Origin: Cyclobacteriaceae bacterium
GTDB taxonomy: Bacteria; Bacteroidota; Bacteroidia; Cytophagales; Cyclobacteriaceae
Direction: 5' to 3'
Assembly (NCBI GenBank): GCA_020436085.1
Contig: JAGQYM010000005.1
Coordinates: forward strand, 1 to 64,000
DNA length: 64,000 nt
Positions 25,570-34,577 of this stretch are shown piece after piece; the stretch's first letter is position 1; each line of letters opens with the position of its first letter. The notes under the pieces were generated by a model. It was not told where the DNA came from. It did not search any database and worked only from the letters and a program-made list of their open reading frames with translations. A program made the translations under genes and the position numbers.

Positions 25570-26466
25570 TCAGAAGTAGAAGGCGTGAGCTTTTACCCTC
25601 CCTCTTGAAAATTCAAGCGTGGGTGCAGGTAATTTCACAAGATTTGCTACATACAAAAGCCCTTTAACCAACTTAGATCTCGTCTTGATTCCGCTTAGGT
25701 CAAAATCCAGCCCAATGTAATATTGTCGAAACGGTTCAACTCCATTTTGAATGTTGGAGTCGTTACTTGCATAAAGCATACTATGGGCACCGTATCCCAC
25801 GGCAATATTCAGCCATTTTGGAAATCTCGTGAACTTATCGACATCGGTGCAGAGCCAATACGTTTGTCCATTGTAGTCCTTGATGATTTCTTCTCCGAGA
25901 TTACTACCTAAAATGTCAGGGCGGAGAGGGGCAAAGTAGGTTTGGTGAAACGAGAACTTGGGAATTATCCGCGTTTCGTTCCACAGTGATTGTTGACCAA
26001 CGTACAATGATGCGCCAATTGCATTGGCAGCAAGATCTGAAACGGACGCCCCATAACCGGAAGATCGGCCATCAAAAAGTTCAATTGAGCTGATGACGAA
26101 GAAGCTAGAAATGGCCGCAATCTTGTCGGACTTCTTCTTGGGTAACCCGGCCCATTGAAATGCTCTTGGCCCGAATGCTGCGATTTGAAATGTAAAGTAG
26201 GAGTGTCCCAATTTGTCCAGCTGATTCCACTCTTTTGAGTCATTAAAAAAGCGAAACGATTGCTTGTCAAAATCTGAATACCAGATTTTGCTCAGCGCGA
26301 TCATGCTGCCAGTGTATCCAATTGCCGATGTTGCAATAATTGTTTTTAATCTTTTTCTGTTTACGGAGTCAGCTGTTTGACCATTGACTAGTGAAAAGGA
26401 CAAACTCAAAACCACAAAAACAATGTAACGTAACTGGGCGAAGACCCTTCTATCCGCCATCATCAT
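25570..26466 (-). CDS. DUF2279 family protein
   Basis: About 298 residues with a signal peptide or N-terminal anchor (YIVFVVLSLSFSLVNGQ). The DUF2279 features are SKIWYSDFDKQSFRFFND, QLDKLGHSYFTFQ and SSGYGASVSDLAANAIGASLY. These YfiM-like proteins are predicted to be envelope proteins of unknown role. Several starts are possible (ATG codons at 26466, 26463 and 26460, or 26487 further out). All but a start at or below 26449 overlap the end of the tamB-like gene, which suggests translational coupling with it. Confidence 0.75.
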   Translation of the reverse strand: MMMADRRVFAQLRYIVFVVLSLSFSLVNGQTADSVNRKRLKTIIATSAIGYTGSMIALSKIWYSDFDKQSFRFFNDSKEWNQLDKLGHSYFTFQIAAFGPRAFQWAGLPKKKSDKIAAISSFFVISSIELFDGRSSGYGASVSDLAANAIGASLYVGQQSLWNETRIIPKFSFHQTYFAPLRPDILGSNLGEEIIKDYNGQTYWLCTDVDKFTRFPKWLNIAVGYGAHSMLYASNDSNIQNGVEPFRQYYIGLDFDLSGIKTRSKLVKGLLYVANLVKLPAPTLEFSRGRVKAHAFYF

Positions 26467-29400
26467 CTTCTTTAAGGGCTTCTTCATTTGGCGGATTTAA
26501 CGCTTCTTCCTTTTGTTTCCGCTCCCTCGCTGATGTCCACAAATCTTTCAACTCATTGAAGTTTTGTGTGTGCAGCAAACTTACCCCTGTAGTGACCGCA
26601 CTCTGAGTGCCAAGCGTATTGGTTAGCTGATTGAAATTAGATCGGCTGTACATCTTCACTTTGAATTTGCCGTCAGGTGTGAGGAGGTAGTCCACAGTCC
26701 AGTCCCCGGCAATTGATGAAATATTATCAGAAGGTCGATATTGATTGCTGAAAGTTCCATCTCGCGTCACGCGTAGGCGTCCGTTCAGGAAAGAGTAAGA
26801 GAGTCTTAACTGAAACGTGTTAAAAGCTTCCTGGTCCAAAGTGCCCAAGTCCAAATCAATCTCCAGGTTCTGATCCACTTGTGTGAGCCAATAGCTAAGC
26901 TGGTTTGAGAGGAACTCACTCACACTGTTATATAGTGTTCCGCTGGTGCTAAAAGCATCCGGGGGAGAAAATCGTCTTAGGATAATTAGACTGAATACTT
27001 GTCGCTTCAATTCCTGTTCATCAATTCTGGACTTGAAGGCATCAAATTCAAACCCAAGCCTCACAGGAGGCCTTCCTTCAACAAGAATATTGTCGGGCAC
27101 TTCATCAACGGCTATATCAAAATTGATACGAGGCGACAGCATTTGACCTTCGAGCTTCAACTCGACTTTAGTGGGATACTTCCTCTTCACCTGAGGATTG
27201 GAGACCACTTCTTCTGATTGGTCGGGGAGAAGTGGAATTAGTGATGCCATTTGACGATAGCTTGCGTTGATATCCATCACTCCCTCATATGGACTGCCAT
27301 ACCATGTAATTCGGCTTCCCGGTTCAATGTCAAACTCTTTGTTGATGATATCATACAATGTGAAGTTGTATGCACCCTGAGTAAATTCCACTGCGCCAAA
27401 CATGAAGAAATCACCCTTTGTATCTAGTTGTAATTTGATATCTCCATTACCACGTCCGCGAATGATGTCTCCGGATTTTATGTCGAATATGATTTCAGTA
27501 TATGCATCAGGTGTGATATCCAGATTAATGTCCATCGACAAACCGCTGGATGTTGGATTTCGCTTTACCTGGTGCTTGTCGTTTTCTGCGATGGCGACCG
27601 TGTCTGTAAAGTGTACAAAGTTGATGTAGTCTTTCTTTTCAACGCTTTCAGAGCTGGTCATGGGGATAAATATCCTTGTGTTTCTTTCGGTGCGAGCCGT
27701 GGCAGAAATTTTCAGGTTGTCAGATGGTCCAAACAAGTTCGCATTTCCGGAAGCATACCCCTGGCCATAGAACAGGGAATTGTCCCGGCTGGTCGTGTTG
27801 AGAAGTTGAAAATTGTTGAAGGTTGCATCCAGATTTAACCTGAACTCATTGAAGTTTCTGTGCGCAATAAAACCATTTAGAGTCCCCTTGTTGTGCAATA
27901 CATCGTCTAAAGAAAAATTGTTAAATACTAGCTGTGAAGGTGTCATTTCAAACTCTCCGGTAAATGTGTAAAGCGTTTTGAGATAATTGATCATAATCTG
28001 ACCCTTTTCGATCTCTCCTTTGCCTTTGATTTTTGGCTGACTGAATGTGCCGCTGATATCGTATGTGCCCGTGAGTTCGCCATCCATTTGTGAAAAGAGA
28101 TGTTGGAGCAATGGCTCTGCTATTTTTAGGTTGGCCTTATTTAACTTGGCTTGCACATGCAAGGGATTGTCCTCCCTGGGATTATAAAACCCTTTAAGTG
28201 CAACGGTCCTTGTGTTAAGCCGATCGATTGAAAAATCGATATCAAACCTTTGATCTTGCTGATTCCAAACGTTGACACCAGAAATATCACCAATGAGAAA
28301 ATCATCTATCGTAAGTGCTTTGATACTAATATCATTTTGAACGTATGGATTATTGTAGAGGTCACGAGCTTCAGCTGATCCATTCATCACTCCTGTAAAT
28401 TTTTCACCACTCACGGTATTCAAAAAGTCGAGATTCAAATTCTCAACCTTAAGTTCAAGGGTCTTAACAGGATCTCTCGATATGTCGCCTTCTAAAAGGA
28501 TTGACTGATCACCATTGTTCACGGCTAGCTGGCGGATGTTCCATTCCTGATCGTGGAATAGGGTAAAGTTGTTTTGACTGACAGTCCATATCTCATCCAA
28601 GGCTCGAAATCTTGATGGTAAGAATTTGATACGGGTGCTGTCGTTGAGAAAGTCAATTGCCGCCTTTGCCGTTACATAGTTGTTGGTTTTGGTTTGATCA
28701 AAATCTAATCCCAATTCGATATGATCGGAATTCCAAATGGCCTCAGCTATCATGTGCTCGGTGTTAAATGCCTTTGACAAAGACTGTTTATCTGATATCA
28801 CAGTAAGCATAGCAAGGACATCGGTACTGTCGCGCACCTTCGATCCATTGAATTCAATAGTGTTGTGAATGAATTCCTTCCCCTGATAATAAACCGTATC
28901 CACCTCACTGTAGGTATTAAATATTGAAGTAACTCCGTTTGAGAACTGACCTTCAATTAGTGTGTTTCTTGAAAGTTTCAGATCAAAACCTGCTACTTCA
29001 ATCACAGGATTAACATCTCTCAGTATGATGTTGAAATTGGCATTGTAATCTTGAGGCCGTTTTGATTTGTTTTCGTAGTGTTTGGCCAGAGCCTCTTTGT
29101 CGTTCCGTATTGTAAGGTAGAATTCCTTAAACAGGTTGCTGACGTCATTAAAAAGTGAGGAATAGTAATATTCTCCATGGAGGTTCACATCAGCCAAAGT
29201 ACTTTTTAGTAAAAGACTACGACCATTATCAAACTTGCTGGAAATAAGATAAACAGAGTCTATTGTTAGAGACTGATCTTTGTAACTAACTTCAGTATTA
29301 GTGAATGAGGCCTGACCGAAGAGGCTGTCAATCTTTAATCCGCGCGAGTCGATGTCGATATCAGACCTAACAAAAAATAATTCTTTTGAAAGTCCCAGAT

Positions 29401-31015
29401 TATGAAGCAGAGCTGTGTCCAGCTTCATTTTTACTTTGACAAGTTTTTGAGGATCGCTGAAGTCAATCGACCCTTCCGCATTGAGTTTTAGATTGGGATC
29501 GTCAATCGTAACTGTTCCATTGAAAAACTGTGACCGAAACCGTGCATCTGTTATAATGTTTTTATAGTCGTAGTTCTTGATGGCAAGGTGAGATATTTCT
29601 CCGTTTAGCTTAAAGTCTGCAGCGTCTTCAGTAAATCCTCGCCCGTCAATATGTCCTTTCAGTGATACACTCTTGAATAACGTAGTGTCTTTTAGGTAAG
29701 TGTTAAGTCTGAAGTTGGTGAGTTCTATATTGCCACGATATTGCGATAGTTCAGGGTTATTGCTGTTGATTTTAAGGTTCACGTCAGAAGATATTTTTCC
29801 GAAATTTCCATTGAACACTCCGTTGGCAACGAAGTCGTTAATGAACCCTGTGAAATTGCCGGAAAGTTGAAATTCGCCCAACGGTTTGATGCCTCTAAAA
29901 GTCCTTGGTGGAAAAGCAAAGGCAAGATCATTGATGTTGACATTGGAGGGCTGCAGTGAGAGATTGATAAATGTTTCATTGATATAGGGTAGACCATCCA
30001 TATCCACTTTTCCGTTCAAGCGAGTGTTTCCAATTGCTAATCGAAGCTCTCTCGCATATAATCTGCTCACTTTTCCAGAAATTTTACCTGCGATATTGAT
30101 TGGGTCACGTATTTTCTCGACTCCAGGTGCGAAGTAGGCAAGGTCTTTTGGGTAGATAGTCGTGTTCTTGAGGTTTACATTAATATTGACCTTGTTGTTG
30201 AAGTCACTGAGAGCAAGTTGATTGGGGTATGTGAATATAACGCTGTCTTCTATGTGGCTGCTCCCTGCATCGAGTTTGAGGTCGACAAACTCCATTGATC
30301 GCTGCGATATGCGAAACGATGTGCTTATGTTCTTGACGTCAAACTGCGTTTGCTCATCTACAGCAGCCAGAGAATTCACCTTGAACTGAATTGTGTCACC
30401 AATCACTTTGAAATTGTTCAATTCTCCATCATCCAGTGTCAGACGAAAATGATTGTAATCAAATTTTGGTGCGAGTGAATCTTTCCACGGATCGCTGTAA
30501 CTGAACTTTGATTTGGAAAGAATGATTTCACCGATGTTTACCTTGGCACCGCCTTGCTGGCCAGTCGATTGTTTTTTACTCAACCGGCTAATAAAAATAT
30601 TAATGTTTAGATCCCTGGTCGAATCACTTTCCTGCAGCTTCACCAGGTTGACGTCTGCGCCATCTACAGTGGCGGCATCAATGTTGATATCTTTGTCGTC
30701 AAACAGGTAGCTGATTCTAAAATTGATCGCTAATTTTTTAGCAGCGATCATTTTGTTTCCTTCTGGGTCGCTAATCGATAGCCCTTCGATAGTGAGTCGG
30801 TCGTACCAAACCAGGTAAAGAGACTCGAAGGTGGTGGTGAAGCCAGAGGCTACGGAAAGGCGATCACTAAAGTATTTTGCGGCTGTTCTTTGAACCGCAG
30901 GAATTTGAAAAACTCCAAAGCTCAACAGAAAAAAAACAAGGGTGAAGTATAGGGTATATAAGAACACCCTCTTCAACCAAGAAAGAATCCGAATTTTGAT
31001 AACTTGCAGGTTCAT
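26450..31015 (-). CDS. tamB: TamB-like translocation/assembly protein (DUF490)
   Basis: A 1521-residue protein with one N-terminal membrane helix (LKRVFLYTLYFTLVFFLLSFGVF), a very long beta-rich body with repeated (hydrophobic-polar) strands, and the C-terminal DUF490/TamB domain (about 1150-1480), including PTKVELKLEGQMLSPRINFDI and QELKRQVFSLIILRRFSP. TamB is a periplasm-spanning groove that takes part in outer-membrane protein assembly with TamA/BamA and in phospholipid movement to the outer membrane. Its length is similar to other Bacteroidota homologues. The start codon lies only 10 bp from the tsaD start on the opposite strand. No tamA/BamA-like gene is in the window. Confidence 0.88.
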   Translation of the reverse strand: MNLQVIKIRILSWLKRVFLYTLYFTLVFFLLSFGVFQIPAVQRTAAKYFSDRLSVASGFTTTFESLYLVWYDRLTIEGLSISDPEGNKMIAAKKLAINFRISYLFDDKDINIDAATVDGADVNLVKLQESDSTRDLNINIFISRLSKKQSTGQQGGAKVNIGEIILSKSKFSYSDPWKDSLAPKFDYNHFRLTLDDGELNNFKVIGDTIQFKVNSLAAVDEQTQFDVKNISTSFRISQRSMEFVDLKLDAGSSHIEDSVIFTYPNQLALSDFNNKVNINVNLKNTTIYPKDLAYFAPGVEKIRDPINIAGKISGKVSRLYARELRLAIGNTRLNGKVDMDGLPYINETFINLSLQPSNVNINDLAFAFPPRTFRGIKPLGEFQLSGNFTGFINDFVANGVFNGNFGKISSDVNLKINSNNPELSQYRGNIELTNFRLNTYLKDTTLFKSVSLKGHIDGRGFTEDAADFKLNGEISHLAIKNYDYKNIITDARFRSQFFNGTVTIDDPNLKLNAEGSIDFSDPQKLVKVKMKLDTALLHNLGLSKELFFVRSDIDIDSRGLKIDSLFGQASFTNTEVSYKDQSLTIDSVYLISSKFDNGRSLLLKSTLADVNLHGEYYYSSLFNDVSNLFKEFYLTIRNDKEALAKHYENKSKRPQDYNANFNIILRDVNPVIEVAGFDLKLSRNTLIEGQFSNGVTSIFNTYSEVDTVYYQGKEFIHNTIEFNGSKVRDSTDVLAMLTVISDKQSLSKAFNTEHMIAEAIWNSDHIELGLDFDQTKTNNYVTAKAAIDFLNDSTRIKFLPSRFRALDEIWTVSQNNFTLFHDQEWNIRQLAVNNGDQSILLEGDISRDPVKTLELKVENLNLDFLNTVSGEKFTGVMNGSAEARDLYNNPYVQNDISIKALTIDDFLIGDISGVNVWNQQDQRFDIDFSIDRLNTRTVALKGFYNPREDNPLHVQAKLNKANLKIAEPLLQHLFSQMDGELTGTYDISGTFSQPKIKGKGEIEKGQIMINYLKTLYTFTGEFEMTPSQLVFNNFSLDDVLHNKGTLNGFIAHRNFNEFRLNLDATFNNFQLLNTTSRDNSLFYGQGYASGNANLFGPSDNLKISATARTERNTRIFIPMTSSESVEKKDYINFVHFTDTVAIAENDKHQVKRNPTSSGLSMDINLDITPDAYTEIIFDIKSGDIIRGRGNGDIKLQLDTKGDFFMFGAVEFTQGAYNFTLYDIINKEFDIEPGSRITWYGSPYEGVMDINASYRQMASLIPLLPDQSEEVVSNPQVKRKYPTKVELKLEGQMLSPRINFDIAVDEVPDNILVEGRPPVRLGFEFDAFKSRIDEQELKRQVFSLIILRRFSPPDAFSTSGTLYNSVSEFLSNQLSYWLTQVDQNLEIDLDLGTLDQEAFNTFQLRLSYSFLNGRLRVTRDGTFSNQYRPSDNISSIAGDWTVDYLLTPDGKFKVKMYSRSNFNQLTNTLGTQSAVTTGVSLLHTQNFNELKDLWTSARERKQKEEALNPPNEEALKEDDDGG

Positions 31016-31025
31016 TTACCCCAAA

Positions 31026-32033
31026 ATGCATCCCAAAATCCTTGCCATAGAGTCATCATGTGACGAGACTTCAGCCTCTGTTATAAGCAACGGCAAGGTA
31101 CTTAATAATGTTATAGCCTCGCAATCGGTTCATAGCAAATATGGGGGCGTGGTACCAGAGCTTGCATCTCGCGCTCATCAGCAAAACATAGTGCATGTAG
31201 TAAACGAAGCATTGGCATCGTCTGGTATAAAAGTGAGTGAACTTGATGCTGTAGCATTTACCAAAGGCCCCGGATTGCTGGGATCATTGTTGGTAGGCGT
31301 CTCTTTTGCCAAGTCAATCGCGATTGCAGAAAATATTCCTCTGATTGAGGTAAACCATCTACAAGCTCACGTGCTTTCTCACTTCATTGATGAACCAAAG
31401 CCGTCTTTTCCCTTTCTCTGTCTTACAGTGAGCGGGGGTCACACCCAAATCTTGTTGGTGGAAGATCATTTGGCGATGAAAGTAATTGGAGAAACACAGG
31501 ATGATGCCGCAGGAGAAGCTTTTGATAAAGCAGCAAAGATCATGGGTCTGCCTTATCCGGGTGGACCTTTAATCGATAAGTACGCACAAGAAGGAGATGA
31601 AAATGCTTTCTCATTTCCGGCCACTTCAATGCCGGGGCTTGACTTCTCATTTAGTGGTATCAAGACGGCCTTTCTCTATTTTATTCGTGACCAATTGGCG
31701 GTTGACGTGGACTTTGTTGAAAAAAGACGAAATGATATTTGTGCGTCTTTGCAAAAGCATCTTGTCGAGATGTTAATGGCACGCTTACGGAAGGCGGGCG
31801 AGGACTTCAATGTCAAAGAAATCGCAATCGCGGGTGGTGTCTCTGCCAATTCCGGATTACGCAAAGCTGTAGAAACACACGGAGAGAAATTTGGGTGGAA
31901 CACTTACATTCCTGAATTTCAATACTGCACCGACAATGCCGCGATGATTGCCATTGCCGCTCATTATAAATTTCTCAATGGCGATTTCGCCACACTTGAA
32001 GTCTCACCTTTGGCCCGAATGCCTCTGTCATGA
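31026..32033 (+). CDS. tsaD: tRNA N6-adenosine threonylcarbamoyltransferase TsaD
   Basis: A 335-residue ASKHA-fold protein with LAIESSCDETSASVI at the N-terminus and the metal-binding histidines in EVNHLQAHVLSH. Also present are CLTVSGGHTQILLV, GLPYPGGPLIDKYA, FSFSGIKTAF and IAGGVSANSGLR. With TsaB and TsaE it puts threonylcarbamoyl on A37 of ANN-reading tRNAs. The ATG at 31026 is preferred; the frame continues upstream into tamB but that part is the antisense of the TamB membrane helix. It begins a plus-strand run with thioesterase, smpB and NlpC/P60, where the stop overlaps the next ATG. Confidence 0.95.
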   Translation: MHPKILAIESSCDETSASVISNGKVLNNVIASQSVHSKYGGVVPELASRAHQQNIVHVVNEALASSGIKVSELDAVAFTKGPGLLGSLLVGVSFAKSIAIAENIPLIEVNHLQAHVLSHFIDEPKPSFPFLCLTVSGGHTQILLVEDHLAMKVIGETQDDAAGEAFDKAAKIMGLPYPGGPLIDKYAQEGDENAFSFPATSMPGLDFSFSGIKTAFLYFIRDQLAVDVDFVEKRRNDICASLQKHLVEMLMARLRKAGEDFNVKEIAIAGGVSANSGLRKAVETHGEKFGWNTYIPEFQYCTDNAAMIAIAAHYKFLNGDFATLEVSPLARMPLS

Positions 32034-32422
32034 AAAATATTTTTAAGATCGGTGATCAGAAAAAGTATGAGCGCACGGTCGTGCCAGAAGATCAGGCGAT
32101 CTTTCACGGAGAAGTGCTTCATGCAGTCTGTTCTACATTTGCGCTCGCACGTGATATGGAGTGGTCATCACGATTATTTTTTATTGAGATGAAGGACGAT
32201 GATGAGGAGGGAGTTGGAACACATTTGAGTATTGATCATTTTAGCCCGGCTTTTGTAGGAGAGAAGCTGGGTGTGGTAGCGACTGTGGCGAACATCAACG
32301 GAAATGAATTGATGTGTGATATTGAAGTGAAAGTTGACGATCGAATAATTGCAAAGGGTAAGACCGGCCAGCGGATGTTGAAAAAAGAGCGGTTAAAAAA
32401 GATATTTGAAAAACCGAAATAG
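32030..32422 (+). CDS. FlK-like hotdog-fold thioesterase
   Basis: A 130-residue single hotdog domain. HAVCSTFALARDMEWSSRLFF and EEGVGTHLSIDHFSPAFVGEKL fit the fluoroacetyl-CoA thioesterase-like family (catalytic Thr/Glu/His in the characterised enzyme); here candidate residues are T36, E44 and the histidine in GTHLSIDH. It probably cleaves a small acyl-CoA, but the substrate is unknown and fluoroacetate is not implied. The ATG overlaps the tsaD stop by 4 nt and smpB follows 7 bp after its stop. Confidence 0.7.
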   Translation: MKNIFKIGDQKKYERTVVPEDQAIFHGEVLHAVCSTFALARDMEWSSRLFFIEMKDDDEEGVGTHLSIDHFSPAFVGEKLGVVATVANINGNELMCDIEVKVDDRIIAKGKTGQRMLKKERLKKIFEKPK

Positions 32423-32429
32423 CAGCGAG

Positions 32430-32894
32430 GTGAAGAAGGAACGATTTTCTAATGACGTAAATATTAAAAACAGGCAAGCTACTTTTCAGTACGAGTTGCT
32501 TGACAAGTTTGTCGCTGGCATGGTTTTGAAAGGAACCGAGATAAAATCAATTCGCGAAGGAAAGGTCAATCTTCAGGACGGACATTGTTACTTCAACAAC
32601 GGTGAACTATTCGTCAAAGGAATTAACATTACTCCGTACGATCAAGGTACTCACTACAATCATGAGGCTGCACGGGAGAGGAAGCTATTATTAAAACGTA
32701 CCGAGCTAAGACGACTTGAAACAAAATCGGAGGAGAAGGGTTTGACAATGGTACCATTGCGACTTTTTATCAATGACCGAGGTTATGCTAAATTGGAAAT
32801 AGCACTTGCCAGAGGAAAGAAAGTGCATGACAAGCGACAAACCATCAAAGAACGAGACGTGAAGCGTGAACTTAACAGAATAAAAATCAGGTAG
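32430..32894 (+). CDS. smpB: SsrA-binding protein SmpB
   Basis: A 154-residue protein matching SmpB: NIKNRQATFQYELLDKFVAG, LKGTEIKSIREGKVNL, the conserved Y..H in DQGTHYNHEAARERKLLL and the basic C-terminal tail KKVHDKRQTIKERDVKRE. It binds tmRNA and brings it to stalled ribosomes for trans-translation. I chose GTG at 32430, because it begins at the family's usual (M)KKERFSND position just after the thioesterase stop. A TTG at 32406 would add eight residues and overlap that gene. The ssrA gene is not in the window. Confidence 0.93.
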   Translation: MKKERFSNDVNIKNRQATFQYELLDKFVAGMVLKGTEIKSIREGKVNLQDGHCYFNNGELFVKGINITPYDQGTHYNHEAARERKLLLKRTELRRLETKSEEKGLTMVPLRLFINDRGYAKLEIALARGKKVHDKRQTIKERDVKRELNRIKIR

Positions 32895-32895
32895 C

Positions 32896-33687
32896 ATGGA
32901 CATTGTGGATTACGGAGTTTGTCGGTTAGCCGTGGTGCCTGTACGGAAAGATCCGGACGATCGATCGGAGCAGGTAACCCAACTTCTTTTTGGGGACCAC
33001 TATGAAATACTATCATTTTCCAAAAATGGAAAGTGGGCAAACGTCAAAATATTTACAGACCACTACGAAGGGTGGATTGACCGCAAACAACACCACGCGA
33101 TTACGGTCGAGTACTTTAATCAAATCAACAACGCCAATTTCAAAATCACAACCGACATCGCCTCCAATATTCTTTACAAGAAAAGCCCGTTGACGATCGT
33201 GATTGGAAGTGTTGTGCCCATTTCTGGATCGGAGCTATTTAAGATGGAGGAGCAGTTTGCTTTTAATGGAGAATCGAAAAGCCTCGGTCAAAAACGAGAC
33301 TTTGAGTTTTTAAAGGCAGTTGCTCAAAAGTACCTGCATTCTCCATATCAGTGGGGAGGAAAAAGCCCTTTCGGGATTGATTGTTCGGGATTCGCTCAAA
33401 TGGTGTTTAAGATCAGCGGCTATTTCATTCCGAGAGATTCTTCACAACAGGCGCAGGCAGGTAGAAAAGTGGAAAGACTAGAAGATGCCGAGCCCGGTGA
33501 CCTCGCGTACTTTTCCAAGGACGGATCAATCACGCATGTGGGTATCATTCTGGAAGATCAAAAAATTATTCATGCATCGGGTCAAGTGCGGGTTGATATG
33601 ATTATCGAAGAAGGAATAATTGATCCCGAGACGAAGGTTATTTCTCACTATCTGAGTGGAATCAGACGAATTTTGTCTGAAAATTAG
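32896..33687 (+). CDS. C40 (NlpC/P60) peptidase with SH3-like domains
   Basis: A 263-residue protein. N-terminal SH3b-like repeats (residues 5-130, such as VVPVRKDPDDRSEQVTQ and GDHYEILSFSKNGKWANV) bind peptidoglycan in the family. The C-terminal NlpC/P60 domain has catalytic Cys in GIDCSGFAQMVF, His in SITHVGIIL and His in IIHASGQVR. It cleaves D-Glu-gamma-diamino-acid links of cell-wall peptides. No signal peptide is visible, so it may act in the cytoplasm on recycled muropeptides (inference). It begins 1 bp after smpB. Confidence 0.88.
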   Translation: MDIVDYGVCRLAVVPVRKDPDDRSEQVTQLLFGDHYEILSFSKNGKWANVKIFTDHYEGWIDRKQHHAITVEYFNQINNANFKITTDIASNILYKKSPLTIVIGSVVPISGSELFKMEEQFAFNGESKSLGQKRDFEFLKAVAQKYLHSPYQWGGKSPFGIDCSGFAQMVFKISGYFIPRDSSQQAQAGRKVERLEDAEPGDLAYFSKDGSITHVGIILEDQKIIHASGQVRVDMIIEEGIIDPETKVISHYLSGIRRILSEN

Positions 33688-33755
33688 CTTCAAACTGCAC
33701 TTTCCGTGACATCTCTATCTTGTGTAAAACAAGGATTGGAGTTATATTTCATACC

Positions 33756-34250
33756 GTGAATAATCGGGTATTGGTACTCAATCAGGATTTTAGCCCACTC
33801 ATGGTATGTTCTGTCCAGCGGGCTTTCATACTTGTTTATCTCAACAAGAGTGAAATGATTCGTCCTGCCAACGGTCACAAGCTTAGAACAGTTACCGCGA
33901 GTTTTGCCATGCCCTCCGTCATCCGACTCAATCGTTATGTTCGTGCGCCATATAAAGGTGTCAACCTCACCCGCCAGAATATTTTCAGGCGCGACAACAA
34001 TGAATGTCAATATTGTGGTACCCATAAAGACCTCACGCTGGACCATGTGATACCAAGCTCGAAGGGCGGACCCCACTCTTGGTTGAACCTGGTAACAGCG
34101 TGTAAAAAATGCAACGCCAAAAAAGGAGACTTTAGTCCTGAGGCAGCCGGCCTATTGCTTAAGCGTAAGCCATACAAACCGTCCTATGCATTATTCCTCC
34201 GCGACAATAGTGGATATGGGAATGATTGGGACGAGTATCTCGTCAAGTAA
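33756..34250 (+). CDS. HNH endonuclease
   Basis: A 164-residue protein with a conserved N-terminal part (NNRVLVLNQDFSPLMVCSVQ) and a C-terminal HNH domain: CQYCGTHKDLTLDHVIPSSKGG and NLVTACKKCNAKKG, giving two CxxC zinc ligands and the DH catalytic pair. Proteins of this type are conserved single copies in Bacteroidota; their DNA substrate is not established. I chose the GTG at 33756, which matches the family N-terminus; the frame continues upstream to an ATG at 33720, but that part is not conserved in character. It stands between NlpC/P60 and the broken lipoprotein gene. Confidence 0.85.
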   Translation: MNNRVLVLNQDFSPLMVCSVQRAFILVYLNKSEMIRPANGHKLRTVTASFAMPSVIRLNRYVRAPYKGVNLTRQNIFRRDNNECQYCGTHKDLTLDHVIPSSKGGPHSWLNLVTACKKCNAKKGDFSPEAAGLLLKRKPYKPSYALFLRDNSGYGNDWDEYLVK

Positions 34251-34334
34251 ACTCCGTTATTATTTTAGATCTAGTCGGCAGCCTAGCCAGGTTGCGAACA
34301 TCTCCTTTTTGTGTAATCACCAAACACCAATCAT

Positions 34335-34573
34335 ATGAACAAACACTTGTAAACGCAATCGCAACTGGGTTGATTTCGATGGCCGCAGTTTCATGTGGCG
34401 AAAAGACGTGAGTATGCACAGCATGTTGCGGCTCATCTGGGAATACGTATTGCAAAGACGGATGGACTAAAGATGAATGTAAGGAGTGGAGTGATGAAAT
34501 GGTAAATGGACTGGAATGGCACTGGCACGAAGGGCAGACATGTGCAGATAGGGGAACTCCAGCAACGCCTTAG
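34335..34573 (+). pseudogene. Decayed cysteine-rich small lipoprotein gene
   Basis: Two overlapping pieces read as one small lipoprotein. ATG AAC AAA CA at 34335 is followed, one base out of frame, by a run from 34346 reading LVNAIATGLISMAAVSCGEKT, a clear lipoprotein signal with lipobox AVSC. That run meets an in-frame TGA at 34409-34411. The same frame then continues VCTACCGSSGNTYC... with six cysteines and ends at TAG 34571-34573. One lost A in the AAA run and one TGG-to-TGA change would restore a protein of about 78 residues. It occupies the otherwise empty 34251-34577 interval. I cannot exclude sequencing errors. Confidence 0.6.
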
Positions 34574-34577
34574 GAAT

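Noticed and set aside
34409-34411. In-frame TGA read as selenocysteine in the cysteine-rich lipoprotein
   Set aside because: The start region also carries a frameshift, no SECIS-like hairpin follows at the bacterial distance, and TGG (Trp) would fit a simple nonsense change.
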